This document shows positions 32,853-41,584 of a DNA stretch of 51,558 nt, piece by piece. The notes beneath the pieces were generated by a model. The model was not told the DNA's origin. It made no database searches and worked only from the letters and a program-made list of their open reading frames with translations. The number at the start of each line of letters is the position of its first letter. The stretch's first letter is position 1. Source of the DNA: Pelotomaculum sp. PtaB.Bin104 (GTDB taxonomy: Bacteria; Bacillota; Desulfotomaculia; Desulfotomaculales; Pelotomaculaceae); NCBI GenBank assembly GCA_002067205.1, contig MVQL01000137.1, positions 1-51,558 of the forward strand, written 5' to 3'. The position numbers and the translations under genes are program-made.

Positions 32853-32870
32853 TCTTAAGAAATTCATAAG
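32853..32870 (+). promoter_or_regulatory. VanR-like operator before the vanY-like gene
   Basis: TCTTAAG-AAAT-TCATAAG, nearly the same as the box before the regulator gene (TCTTAAG-ATTT-TCATAAG). It is preceded by GAAAA in both cases. Confidence 0.65.
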
Positions 32871-32940
32871 CTGGAATTCCAACATTGCTCCTTATTCTGT
32901 GGTTGAATAATACCAGCACAGAATAAGGAGCTGTTTTATT

Positions 32941-33978
32941 ATGGTACGAAAAGTAAAAAAGAAAAAGTCAGGAATACGCATATTTGTAACTTTTTTGTTG
33001 GCGGTTGTAATTGCTGCTTCGGTTTACAAATCTATCATTACTTCAGGAAACCATCATATATTTGAGAAAGAATATGACGATAAAACCTCGTCATATTCTT
33101 CTTTAAAGATAACCCCCGATTCTGACGATAGAACTACACTGGTTCCTCCGTCAAAGATAGAACCCGATCCCTCTGTTTCAATATCTTCCGACAAGCTGAA
33201 CAGTCCTAATGCGATTCTGATCCGTTTAAAAGATCATACTATCCTGATGCAGAAAAATAGCGAAAAAAGAATCTATCCCGCTTCTTTGACTAAAATGATG
33301 ACAGCCATTGTCGCGATAGAAAATTTACCTGATCTGAAGGGAAAAATCAAACTTGCCAATTCTACGTTTCAGGGGCTGTACAAAGCAGATGCATCAATGG
33401 CAGGTTTCCAACCGGGTGAGCAGGTCAGGGCAATCGATCTGTTATACGGAGTAATGCTGCCGAGCGGCGCGGAGTGCTGTATTGGACTTGCTGATCAGAT
33501 TGCGGGATCAGAACAGAATTTTGTAAACTTAATGAATCAAAAGGCGGCAGATCTTGGCATGGAAAATACCCATTTTGAAAATGCGACCGGACTCCACAAT
33601 GTAAACCACTACACAACAGTCAAAGATCTGTCCATTCTTCTACGCTATGCTTTGCAAAATGATACTTTCCGGGAGATTTTTATTTCATTCCGTCATTCCA
33701 CACAACCCACTAATAAGCACCCTCGAGGGATAACCTTTTACAGTACCATGTTTGAAGACCTCAACAATCAAAACATTATTGATGGGGAAATTTTAGGGGG
33801 AAAGACTGGATATACCGATGAGGCCGGTCTATGTCTCGCGAGTCTAGCCAAAGTGGGTAAACAAGAATATATTCTGATTTCAGGTGGTGCAAAAGGAGAT
33901 CACCATTCGGAACAGTATAATATTACCGATGCATTAGCTGTATACAATAGTATAATCACCGACCCCCAGACCCCCTAA
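32941..33978 (+). CDS. serine D-Ala-D-Ala carboxypeptidase (peptidase S11), VanY(D)-like
   Basis: 345 residues. An N-terminal signal anchor (IFVTFLLAVVIAASVYKSI) puts the enzyme outside the membrane. S11 motifs: nucleophile in YPASLTKMMTA (S-x-x-K), LPSGAECC in place of the usual S-x-N, and KTGYT (K-T-G). The S-G-A-E-C variant is, to my knowledge, shared with the penicillin-binding-protein-like VanY of VanD-type loci. It removes the terminal D-Ala from peptidoglycan precursors and so lowers glycopeptide binding. AAGGAGC ribosome site. A VanR-like operator upstream ties it to the two-component system. Confidence 0.85.
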   Translation: MVRKVKKKKSGIRIFVTFLLAVVIAASVYKSIITSGNHHIFEKEYDDKTSSYSSLKITPDSDDRTTLVPPSKIEPDPSVSISSDKLNSPNAILIRLKDHTILMQKNSEKRIYPASLTKMMTAIVAIENLPDLKGKIKLANSTFQGLYKADASMAGFQPGEQVRAIDLLYGVMLPSGAECCIGLADQIAGSEQNFVNLMNQKAADLGMENTHFENATGLHNVNHYTTVKDLSILLRYALQNDTFREIFISFRHSTQPTNKHPRGITFYSTMFEDLNNQNIIDGEILGGKTGYTDEAGLCLASLAKVGKQEYILISGGAKGDHHSEQYNITDALAVYNSIITDPQTP

Positions 33979-34136
33979 AAGACCCACTGCCGAACGATAA
34001 ACAATTTGAGTATTTGTATCATCTTATAGCCAAAACACATGTTGAGGTAGTTGCACTGATAGAGCGGTTTAAAGATTTTTTATGTTCCCTCAGATTGATG
34101 GTTTGGGGGAACTTTCTGTTTAGGGGGCCGCACTAA
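33975..34136 (+). pseudogene. unidentified coding remnant
   Basis: Overlapping the vanY-like stop, a 53-codon frame reads LKDPLPNDKQFEYLYHLIAK, then THVEVVALIERFKDFL, ending at 34136. It looks like real protein but has no start. Family not recognised. Bases 34137-34287 hold the promoter region of the next gene. Confidence 0.3.
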
Positions 34137-34287
34137 TACGCAGAAATAAACTTTAGCGCGTAAAGGGTGAGGGTTGAATTTATACTTTAGGACAATAAAA
34201 ATATAATAAATTTCGATAATAATTTATTATAATACAATAAATTATGTGTTAAAATCAAATTAAAAATAAAACAAGTGAGGTGCTTTT

Positions 34288-34767
34288 ATGAACCGAGAAA
34301 CACTCTTTTTAAAGTTAGCTGTTATTCTTATGGGCTTTCCAGTTCTTGCTTTGTGTATATTTTTGGTGCCTGAGATAGCGAATTTTGCGACAGAATTGTT
34401 TCCAGATTGGTCTTATATGAAATATCTCGTTTTCATCGATTTGTATGCAACGGCGATACCTTTTTACTTTGCTCTGTATCAAGCTTTTAAACTTTTAAGC
34501 TATATTGACAAGAACAAAGCGTTCTCGGAATTATCTGTAAAGGCTTTAAAGAATATAAAAAACTGTGCAATTACAATCAGTATCTTGTATGTGGCAGGCA
34601 TGCCACTCTTCTATCTCATGGGGGAGGTAGATGACGCCCCAGGTATCATACCAATCGGAATGGTCATGATTTTTGCTTCAATGGTGGTTGCAGTCTTTGC
34701 TGCTGTTCTTCAAAAGCTATTAAAAAATGCCATAGATATAAAATCAGAAAATGATTTAACGGTTTGA
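34288..34767 (+). CDS. DUF2975 membrane protein
   Basis: 159 residues, four membrane helices (LAVILMGFPVLALCIFLVPE; LVFIDLYATAIPFYFALYQA; ITISILYVAGMPLFYLMGEV; MVMIFASMVVAVFAAVLQKL). The KAFSELSVKALKNIKNCAI linker after the second helix matches DUF2975. These proteins are nearly always encoded just before a small YozG-type XRE regulator, as here. Function unknown. AGTGAGGTG ribosome site. Confidence 0.85.
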   Translation: MNRETLFLKLAVILMGFPVLALCIFLVPEIANFATELFPDWSYMKYLVFIDLYATAIPFYFALYQAFKLLSYIDKNKAFSELSVKALKNIKNCAITISILYVAGMPLFYLMGEVDDAPGIIPIGMVMIFASMVVAVFAAVLQKLLKNAIDIKSENDLTV

Positions 34768-34777
34768 GGTGAATAAC

Positions 34778-34990
34778 ATGCCGATTATAATCAATATCGA
34801 TGTGATGCTGGCTAAAAGGAAAATGAGCGTAACAGAACTTTCAGAGAGGGTTGGAATAACAATGGCTAACCTTTCTATATTGAAAAATGGAAAGGCAAAA
34901 GCGATTCGATTATCAACTCTAGAGGCGATTTGTAAGGCTTTAGAATGTCAGCCTGGAGATATTTTAGAATATAAAAGAGAAACCGAATAA
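34778..34990 (+). CDS. small XRE-family regulator (YozG-like)
   Basis: 70 residues, a single helix-turn-helix: INIDVMLAKRKMSVTELSER, VGITMANLSILKNGKAKAIR, STLEAICKALECQPGDILEY. I choose the ATG at 34778 (GAGGTG six bases before it). The gene follows the DUF2975 gene by 10 bases; the pair is a common two-gene cassette in which this protein is thought to regulate itself and its partner. Confidence 0.88.
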   Translation: MPIIINIDVMLAKRKMSVTELSERVGITMANLSILKNGKAKAIRLSTLEAICKALECQPGDILEYKRETE

Positions 34991-35083
34991 CATTAAAGCG
35001 CTGAGGGCAAAAACCATCCTATTTGCATAGCTAGGCACATTTCCTTTAACGCTCATTAATATGACAATATATTCGAGGCATAT

Positions 35084-35317
35084 ATGGAAATAAAATTGAT
35101 TTCCCCCAAAATGACATTAAGACCGATGGACTCTGAGTTTAAAATGGTTATGTCATCTTCCATTGCCTTATTAATCTTAGCTGCGTTAACTCCTAATGAC
35201 CACCAGGGCGGCAATTTTCCCCCGCGGCAGGTCAAAGCCAGCGTTGTTCAAGGCCATCCGGCCAAGATACTTTTTAGTCACATTAGTAAATTTTACGATA
35301 TGTTCGGACATGATTAA
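35084..35317 (+). pseudogene. B12-binding radical SAM protein, N-terminal remnant
   Basis: The first ~40 codons, KLISPKMTLRPMDSEFKMVM, SSSIALLILAALTPNDHQ, match the N-terminal B12-binding fold of radical SAM proteins (pattern P-x-D-S-E-F-K...P-S-L-x-L-L-x-L-A-A-L-T-P). After DHQGG the frame is lost, and the cobalamin and CxxxCxxC parts are absent. Confidence 0.55.
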
Positions 35318-35407
35318 TCTCCACTCAGGCCTTTATTGTTGAGCAGCATTTACATGGTCCCTAGGCTCAAATTATCCAATTTATGTTATATGGTTGTTAT
35401 AATCATA

Positions 35408-35833
35408 ATGCGGGCGTTGGTTGCCAGCGGTTCATTCCAAACAAGCGGTATGGCAGTCATATCTTGCAGTATGAAAACACTGGCGGCAATAGCCCATGGC
35501 CTGGCTGAAAACCTCATTATCCGTGCTGCCGACGTGATGCTGAAGGAACGAAAGAAACTAATTCTGGTCCCGCGTGTAACCCCTCTGAGCACCATCCATC
35601 TTGAGAATATGCTTGCGGTAACCAGGGCCGGCGCCTATCTAGTCCCACCCATGCCGGCTTTCTACAACCACCCGGCTTCCATTGACGATCTAGTTAACCA
35701 CTTAGTGGGACGGGTGATGGACCAGTTTGGCTTACCGCACAACTTGACACGCCGCTGGGGTGAAGTTGGTCTGGTCGGACCGAGATCAGCAAAGATAAAC
35801 CAGGCAGAGCAGTTGGCTAATTTGACCTTGTAA
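35408..35833 (+). pseudogene. ubiX: flavin prenyltransferase UbiX, C-terminal two thirds only
   Basis: From VASGSFQTSGMAVI onward (~140 codons) this matches UbiX/Pad1, which prenylates FMN to make the UbiD cofactor: CSMKTLAAIAHGLAENLIIR, RADVMLKERKKLILVPR-type ADVMLKERKKLILVPR, TPLSTIHLENMLAVTRAGAY and PPMPAFYNHPASIDDLVNHL. The first ~90 residues with the FMN-binding GATGA loop are missing; the local start region (MVVIIIMRA) is foreign. The missing half, of a related gene, is at 41249-41584 on the other strand, sharing ~95 bases at ~87 % identity. Confidence 0.9.
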
Positions 35834-35949
35834 AATTTCAAGAGGGATAATGATGAATTAGTCCACATCGTTATTGCCGACCCGGTAGTCTAGGCAGACG
35901 GTTTCCTTCATGCCTTGTGACGCTGATGAACAGGAAGAGAAAAAAAGGG

Positions 35950-35980
35950 CGCTCATCACAGATGATGGGCGGTTTTTTTT
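35950..35980 (+). terminator. intrinsic terminator
   Basis: CGCTCATCA-CAGA-TGATGGGCG followed by eight T. Confidence 0.85.
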
Positions 35981-36376
35981 AATGATTGCTTGTCTACATT
36001 ATTAATCCCTAAACTGCTTAACTATAAATACATTCCTCTCGGTGTCAATATTTAACAATTACGGAAAGTAATATTAACCTTGCCATTTTAATATAATATG
36101 TTAATACCAACCAAAGAAAATTTTGAAAATTATTAATTATCAATTATATAAAAATCTTGCCACCTCTATAGCTAGCAAATCCAGGAATATTATGGAAACG
36201 GAATGACTGTTAAATTGGATTCTGAACTAAAGCGATAAACTTATGTTAGCCATACGGCTGGTAAGTTGCAACATGTTATTGGGTGGTGAAATATGGCTTA
36301 AGCTTACACTTTAAGAGGCTGCACATTATTCTAGTTGATAATCCCGATGTAATTATCTAGTTGTAAAAAACATATC

Positions 36377-36490
36377 GGAGGCTTAAGGGAGTACATCGCC
36401 ATGCTGGAGAAGCAGGGAAAAGCGCGTTCAGATTATAAAGGTAAAAGATTTATCGACGAGCGGGGTAAGCGGTCGAGTAGCGTGGGATAG
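36377..36490 (+). pseudogene. possible UbiD N-terminal remnant
   Basis: 37 codons GGLREYIAMLEKQGKARSDY, then KGKRFIDERGKRSSSVG and a stop. The opening resembles UbiD N-termini (the intact gene downstream starts AKGIREYLNFLENE). It suggests that a second ubiX-ubiD unit once lay here. The rest of 35981-36627 shows no gene. Confidence 0.35.
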
Positions 36491-36627
36491 TTAAACACTA
36501 ATTACTAACGTATCAGCTAAAAGATAATATGGATCAATTTGGGACAGATGAAAATACCAGAAGGATATACTGCTGGTCACACCCTTAAACCACCTTGCTA
36601 ATTAAACTAAAAACAGGAGGTATATAT

Positions 36628-38076
36628 ATGGCCAAAGGGATTAGGGAATATCTTAATTTCCTCGAGAACGAACACCAAGGGGAAATATTACATGTTGAAG
36701 GAGAAGTCAATCCGGCAGGCTTTGATGTTACAGCTTTGTTGACGCGTTTAGAGAAACAGAGTAATTATCCCTTAACATTGTTTTCTAAATGTCTTAATCT
36801 CAAAGGAGAGATCTCACGTTTTCCTCTGGTAACTAACATTTATGCTTCACGCAAACGCTGCGCTTTGGCCATGGGATTAGGGCAAGACCAGGTCGGTAAT
36901 TCGCTTGGTTTAGAATACGCCCTCCGGGAAGCAGGACGTAAAACGCCAGTTGAATTGTCCAAGCAGGAAGCGCCGGTCAAACAAGTTATCAAAATGGGGG
37001 ATGAAGTTGATCTGAGCGAATTCCCCATTGTCAGGCATCATTATATGGACGGGGGGCCTTATATTGATATGACGCCCGTCATGCGGGATCCCGACACAGG
37101 TGCTTATAACATAGCTTTTCTTCGCACTATGTACAAAGGGCCGAGGAAGTTGGGCTTGCATATGTCGCCCCGTCACAACTGGCAAATTGTGCGCAAGAAT
37201 GAGGAGGCGGGGAAAGGAACCCCTGTGGTAATCGTGGTAAGTCACCATCCGGCTTTTTATCTGGGAGCTCTTAATGTGTCCCCGTTCGGCGTGGACGATT
37301 ATGAATTGACTGGTTCAATAATGAATGAGCCATTAAGAGTAACCGCTTCTGAAACCTGGGGAGATTCCTTTATGGTACCGGCTGATGCTGATATTTTAAT
37401 TGAAGGTGAAGTTTTACCTAATGTGCGGGAGGTGGAAGGACCATTCGGTGAATTTCCCGGCACCTTCGGACCGCAAAGACTACGTTGGGTAATAGACGTA
37501 AAAGCGATAACCTATCGTAAAGATGCCGTTTACCAGGACATATTTGTCGGGCATAAAGACAACTGGGTACTTGGAGCCATACCTAAAGAGGGAACACTGT
37601 ATAACCGAATTAAAGGAGTAGTCCCCACGGTGAAAGGGATACACCTACCGGATTCTGGTACTGGCCGTTTTAATTGTTACATTTCTATAAACAAAAAGGT
37701 GAATGGGGAGAGCAAACAGGCTGCGTTTATTGCGATGGGGGAATGTGATTTTGTTAAGAATGTAGTCGTAGTGGATGCAGATGTAGATCCTTTTAACGAG
37801 CAGGAAGTGATGTGGGCGGTTGCTACCCGCGTACAGGCTGACAATGACGTGGATATTATAAAAAATGTCAAAGGGAATACTTTAGAACCTTCCCAAACCG
37901 ATGATATTATGACCACGAAAATGATTATTGATGCCACCAAACCCTTAGGCAGGCCTTTCGCTGAACGAGTTAGAGTACCCGAAGAGGCACTTGCAAGGGT
38001 AAAAGTGGAGAATCTAGTTAGCCAGCAAGAACTAGCCAAATTGACAGGAGGTAAGATCAATGGTCAAGATGTTTAA
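36628..38076 (+). CDS. UbiD-family prenyl-FMN-dependent decarboxylase
   Basis: 482 residues from the ATG at 36628 (AGGAGG nine bases upstream). N-terminal GIREYLNFLENEHQGEILHV; cofactor-binding region VRHHYMDGGPYIDMTPVMRD and TMYKGPRKLGLHMSPRHNWQ; catalytic motif EVEGPFGEFPGTFGPQ supplying the E-R-E residues; C-terminal GSRFDPS-like region replaced by TTKMIIDATKPLGRPFAERV. UbiD enzymes reversibly (de)carboxylate aromatic or unsaturated acids; a neighbour transporter and small zinc protein point to an aromatic carboxylate pathway, substrate unknown. Activity needs prenyl-FMN from UbiX, which is broken in this window. Confidence 0.92.
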   Translation: MAKGIREYLNFLENEHQGEILHVEGEVNPAGFDVTALLTRLEKQSNYPLTLFSKCLNLKGEISRFPLVTNIYASRKRCALAMGLGQDQVGNSLGLEYALREAGRKTPVELSKQEAPVKQVIKMGDEVDLSEFPIVRHHYMDGGPYIDMTPVMRDPDTGAYNIAFLRTMYKGPRKLGLHMSPRHNWQIVRKNEEAGKGTPVVIVVSHHPAFYLGALNVSPFGVDDYELTGSIMNEPLRVTASETWGDSFMVPADADILIEGEVLPNVREVEGPFGEFPGTFGPQRLRWVIDVKAITYRKDAVYQDIFVGHKDNWVLGAIPKEGTLYNRIKGVVPTVKGIHLPDSGTGRFNCYISINKKVNGESKQAAFIAMGECDFVKNVVVVDADVDPFNEQEVMWAVATRVQADNDVDIIKNVKGNTLEPSQTDDIMTTKMIIDATKPLGRPFAERVRVPEEALARVKVENLVSQQELAKLTGGKINGQDV

Positions 38077-38215
38077 TGCTGTATGTCCAAAATGCAAGGG
38101 CAAGTTCCATTGTCATTGGGAGGATATGAGACATAAAACCTATAATTTAATCTGTCCTTTCTGTGGCAACGAATTCCCGCAAGAAGAGAGCGAGGAAATT
38201 GAAGAGGAGAAATAA
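38060..38215 (+). CDS. 51-residue zinc-ribbon protein overlapping ubiD
   Basis: MVKMFNAVCPKCKGKFHCHW, then EDMRHKTYNLICPFCGNEFP and an acidic tail. Cysteine pairs CPKC and CPFC (plus CHxxH-like FHCHW) should bind zinc. The ATG at 38060 overlaps the last 17 bases of the decarboxylase gene and has AGGAGGT seven bases upstream, so it is translationally coupled. It parallels the small D subunit of BsdBCD/VdcBCD-type hydroxyarylic acid decarboxylases, also a short Cys-rich protein after the UbiD gene, though sequence similarity is weak. Likely a partner of the decarboxylase. Confidence 0.8.
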   Translation: MVKMFNAVCPKCKGKFHCHWEDMRHKTYNLICPFCGNEFPQEESEEIEEEK

Positions 38216-38240
38216 AGATGAGAAATAAAGATGAGAAATA
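38207..38240 (+). repeat. short tandem repeat, 13-bp unit
   Basis: GAGAAATAAAGAT is repeated two and a half times just after (and overlapping) the stop of the zinc protein; it looks like slippage duplication. Confidence 0.75.
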
Positions 38241-38285
38241 AGATATAAAGAAAACAATTGCCGGTTTAATTTGAGGTTATCTAAT

Positions 38286-38315
38286 CATCCCTGCTTTGCT
38301 CCTGAAGCAGGGATG
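38286..38315 (+). promoter_or_regulatory. perfect 11-bp hairpin before the transporter gene
   Basis: CATCCCTGCTT-TGCTCCTG-AAGCAGGGATG, no T-run. Possible mRNA-processing or stabilising hairpin between the decarboxylase and transporter genes. Confidence 0.5.
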
Positions 38316-38378
38316 ACACCCTATAAATATAGTGATGGGGAAAATGGTGCTGCTAAAATAAATAAGGGAGTGAAAAAA

Positions 38379-39827
38379 ATGGGTGTTACTCAAGGCACTG
38401 TGATCAAACCGGCCGGGGATCCGGTAAAACCATTTTTTGGTATGAATTACTTTCAACTTCTGGGGCTGTTTTTGGGGCCGGTGATCTTGTTGATTTTATG
38501 GTTCACACCAATTCAGGGACTATCGGTAGCAGCACGGCACGCTCTAGGCATTTCACTTATGACAGCTACTTGGTGGATCTTTACGGTAATGCCCCCGGTC
38601 ATCCCCGCTTTAATTGCTTGCATTTTACTTATGGTAACCGGCACTGTCCCGGCAGAAAAGGCCTTTTCCGGGTATTCCAGCGCGAGCATCTGGATGTTCC
38701 CTTTTGGCTTGATCATGGCGCAAGCTGTTGATGTGTCGGGTTTAGGAAAACGCCTTGTTACTATGGTAATCACTTCCGTCAACCTTACGTTTGGCCGTTT
38801 GATAGGAATGTTTATTCTCCTATGTTTCGCGGCGCCTTTCTTAATTCCGTCCGCAGTTGCTTACGTTGCCCTTTTGATGGCACTGGCTGTGGGGATATTG
38901 GACGCCGTAGGTGTGGATAAGACAAAACGGACCGAGCTCAGTGCAGCCCTAACCTGCTTCATTGCTATTTTCGCGTTGTTGATGGGGCGAATACCGCTTA
39001 CCGGTTCGGTTGCAAGCTTTATCGCGGTCGGCCTTACGAAGACAATTGCAGGTGTAGAAATAGCCTGGTTGGACTGGCTGGCGTGTATGTGGATTGCTGC
39101 TCCCATACCCATGATAGCGACTTGGTTATATGTAACGCGTGTTTATAAGCCGGAGGTTGACATAAGTAGTCCGGCAGCAAAAGAAAAATTGATGGAGCAA
39201 CGGCAAGCCTTAGGCAAGATAAGCGCCAATGAAATAAGAACCGCGATCCTGGTTTCTTCTGCACTGATCTTGTGGATAACAGGCTCTAGGACCGGCATCA
39301 ATACCACTGCTGTCGGCGCTCTTGTTGCAGGGATGCTGTTATTGCCAGGTATTGGTTTTCTCACATTTGAAAATTTCAAAAAACTGCCATGGCATGTCTT
39401 CATCTTTGGCGGGGCCAATTTTTCAATTGGTGTTGTCTTAAATGATACAGGTTTTGCAAAGTGGGCAGCGAATTACATTAGCGGATTAAGTATCTTGTCT
39501 ACCGGCAATTTTTTAGTTACGGGTTTTGTTCTAATTGTTATTGTTTTTATCCTGCATATTATCCTGGAGACTATGGCTGAAATCAGCTTACTAACACCGT
39601 TGTTGCTACAGGCAAATATTTTACCTGCCAAGGCAATTGCCATGTTGGTTCCATACGGTGCGGGAATGTATATATTCCCTTATCAGGGGACTCCGATTAT
39701 TCTTTCTCTCGGATTTGGTACTGCTACTTGGAGTGATATAACTAAATATGGGTTTTTTATTAGCGGGGTAATATTTTTGCAAGCGCTGCTTTTCTTAGCA
39801 ATTTACTGGCCATATGCCATGGGCTAG
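38379..39827 (+). CDS. SLC13/DASS-family anion transporter
   Basis: 482 residues from the ATG at 38379 (GGGAG upstream). About eleven hydrophobic segments; DASS features include ALGISLMTATWWIFTVMPPV, FSGYSSASIWMFPFGLIMAQ and, late, VPYGAGMYIFPYQGTPIILS, the second substrate/Na+-binding hairpin. Family members import dicarboxylates, citrate or related organic anions with sodium. Downstream of ubiD and its zinc partner, it may bring in the acid that UbiD acts on, or a diacid intermediate; that is inference. Confidence 0.88.
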   Translation: MGVTQGTVIKPAGDPVKPFFGMNYFQLLGLFLGPVILLILWFTPIQGLSVAARHALGISLMTATWWIFTVMPPVIPALIACILLMVTGTVPAEKAFSGYSSASIWMFPFGLIMAQAVDVSGLGKRLVTMVITSVNLTFGRLIGMFILLCFAAPFLIPSAVAYVALLMALAVGILDAVGVDKTKRTELSAALTCFIAIFALLMGRIPLTGSVASFIAVGLTKTIAGVEIAWLDWLACMWIAAPIPMIATWLYVTRVYKPEVDISSPAAKEKLMEQRQALGKISANEIRTAILVSSALILWITGSRTGINTTAVGALVAGMLLLPGIGFLTFENFKKLPWHVFIFGGANFSIGVVLNDTGFAKWAANYISGLSILSTGNFLVTGFVLIVIVFILHIILETMAEISLLTPLLLQANILPAKAIAMLVPYGAGMYIFPYQGTPIILSLGFGTATWSDITKYGFFISGVIFLQALLFLAIYWPYAMG

Positions 39828-40460
39828 GAAAATAATTATTTAAATGATTATACCGTTAGCTCAGTGAGTGGTGAGACCAAAACGTTTAGTCCGACATTTT
39901 CAATGTGCTCGCCCTATATTTTCTTGAATTCCAGGTGGACTGAAGTTTCTTAAGTCAATTCTAAATGGGTTCCTGAGTAAAGGGAATGATCATTATTATT
40001 AAATATCATTCAATTGACTCAATATGGTATTTGACCAACGGCTTACTTGAACTTCCAGGGGACCAAAGATACTTAAAAGTGTGGTGGCTGAAGAAAACTT
40101 GCACTTCAGCCACTAGTTTACGCAGTATCGCAGAAAGGTGAATCAGAATTTTGTATTTACAGTCCCTCACTGAATACTAGTTTAGCCAAATTTCCTTTAG
40201 ATTTCCTGTGCTAAGAACAGCTACGGTGTTAGTAGCAAACTCTACAGCAATCTCATTTTCTGAGATACTATCATCACCAATGCACTTTCAATGTTTTTTC
40301 CGTCCAACTAGTGCTTGGGCTATAACCCCAAATCTGCCAAGCTAACATTGTATCTGAATCAACTCCTAAGTATAAGTAGCATACCATCAGAATAATATCA
40401 GCATCATTTGACATTTCCTAAACCTTTGTCGATTTGTTCGACGATCTGATGCTTGAATAA
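39828..40460 (+). other. intergenic, no gene seen
   Basis: About 630 AT-rich bases. The only clear structure is a 10-bp stem GTGGCTGAAG/CTTCAGCCAC at 40084-40113 without a T-run. Short frames here lack ribosome sites. Confidence 0.5.
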
Positions 40461-40496
40461 GTGTCAAATTTATCAAAGAAAGGTGTGGTAAAAATT

Positions 40497-41045
40497 ATGT
40501 ATTTTGATTCACCTGGTGCAATAAACACAAAAGATACTATCGATTTGGCATTAAAAGTTGCAGTGGAAAGAAATATCAAATACTTAGTAGTAGCTTCTTC
40601 TACTGGCGAGACAGCTAAACTTATAGGGAACGCCAATAATATTAATGTTATATGTGTAACTAGCGTTAATGGTTCTGTGGAACCAGGTAAAAGTAGAGTG
40701 CCGCAAGAAGTTCGGAGTGAACTTACAGATTTAGGAATTAAGGTTTTAACGACCACTCATGTATTAAGTGGAGCGGAAAGAGGTATTAGCAGAACTTTTG
40801 GAGGAGCATACCCGGTTGAAATAATAGCTCATAGTTTGCGAATGCTTAGTAATGGAACGAAAGTTTGCGTTGAGGTATCAATAATGGCTTTGGACGCAGG
40901 TTTAATACCATATGGAGAACCAATTATTGCAATAGGAGGTACAAGTAAAGGAGCCGATACTGCAGTAATAATAACTCCCTCACACGCAAGTAGTATATTT
41001 GAAACTAAAATTCATGAAATAATATGTAAGCCTTCACGTTATTAA
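40497..41045 (+). CDS. pyruvate-kinase C-terminal-like domain protein
   Basis: About 182 residues. It matches the stand-alone PK alpha/beta C-terminal-domain family (COG1751): TKDTIDLALKVAVERNIKYL, VVASSTGETAKLIG, ICVTSVNGSVEPG, THVLSGAERGISRTFGG, CVEVSIMALDAGLIPYGEPI and AIGGTSKGADTAVIITPSHA. These proteins are common in methanogens and syntrophic anaerobes and lack the PK active site; a role in nucleotide or sugar-phosphate sensing has been guessed but not shown. In-frame starts at 40461 (GTG) and 40485 (GTG) are alternatives. Confidence 0.8.
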   Translation: MYFDSPGAINTKDTIDLALKVAVERNIKYLVVASSTGETAKLIGNANNINVICVTSVNGSVEPGKSRVPQEVRSELTDLGIKVLTTTHVLSGAERGISRTFGGAYPVEIIAHSLRMLSNGTKVCVEVSIMALDAGLIPYGEPIIAIGGTSKGADTAVIITPSHASSIFETKIHEIICKPSRY

Positions 41046-41248
41046 TCAAGCTACTAAAGGAGAAAAGTTGATAATTCGTTTAATGGTCTATTCAGTACAA
41101 ATAGGGTATCCCTTCAGCTGTTTGACAAAACTACCTTATATTGACTGTTGAACAGCATAAAAAATATAAGTAATCATTCTGCGCGAACTAACTCTAGTCA
41201 TTGACGAAATCTGCACTAGGTGACCACATTACTGATACCGACGCATAA

Positions 41249-41584
41249 TCATAAAACTCCAGGAGCAAAACAGTTTTCGGCCAAACCATGGGCTATTGCT
41301 GCCAGTGTTTTCATGCTGCAGGGAATAACAGCCATACCGCTTGTTTGAAAAGAACCGCTGGCAACCGCTGCTCCCACATTACGCAGATCGTGGCAGAAAT
41401 TGGCCTTTTTGCGTACCGCCTCAATATCATAATTTGTCTCTAAAGCTATTGTTCTTTCAGCCCAACTGCTCAAAATAAGGTGAGTTTCCACGCCCGGACA
41501 TTCCTGTAAAGCTTCAAGCAAACGAACACCGTAAATTGCTCCGGTAGCCCCCGTGATAGCGACTATAATTCGCTGTACATTCAT
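41249..41584 (-). pseudogene. ubiX: flavin prenyltransferase UbiX, N-terminal half only
   Basis: 112 codons: RIIVAITGATGAIYGVRLLE (FMN-phosphate loop), LILSSWAERTIALETNYDIE, FCHDLRNVGAAVASGSFQTS and GMAVIPCSMKTLAAIAHGLA. Homology stops right after AEN, where CFAPGVL and a stop follow; the prenyl-phosphate-binding C-terminal half is missing. It has a good start (ATG 41584 with GGAGGGTGC). The shared segment with 35408-35512 lies in inverted orientation. Confidence 0.9.

Noticed and set aside
35408..41380. A simple site-specific invertible switch at ubiX
   Set aside because: The inverted segments are only ~87 % identical, unlike the exact repeats of active switches, and no recombinase gene is near; kept only as a hypothesis in the finding.
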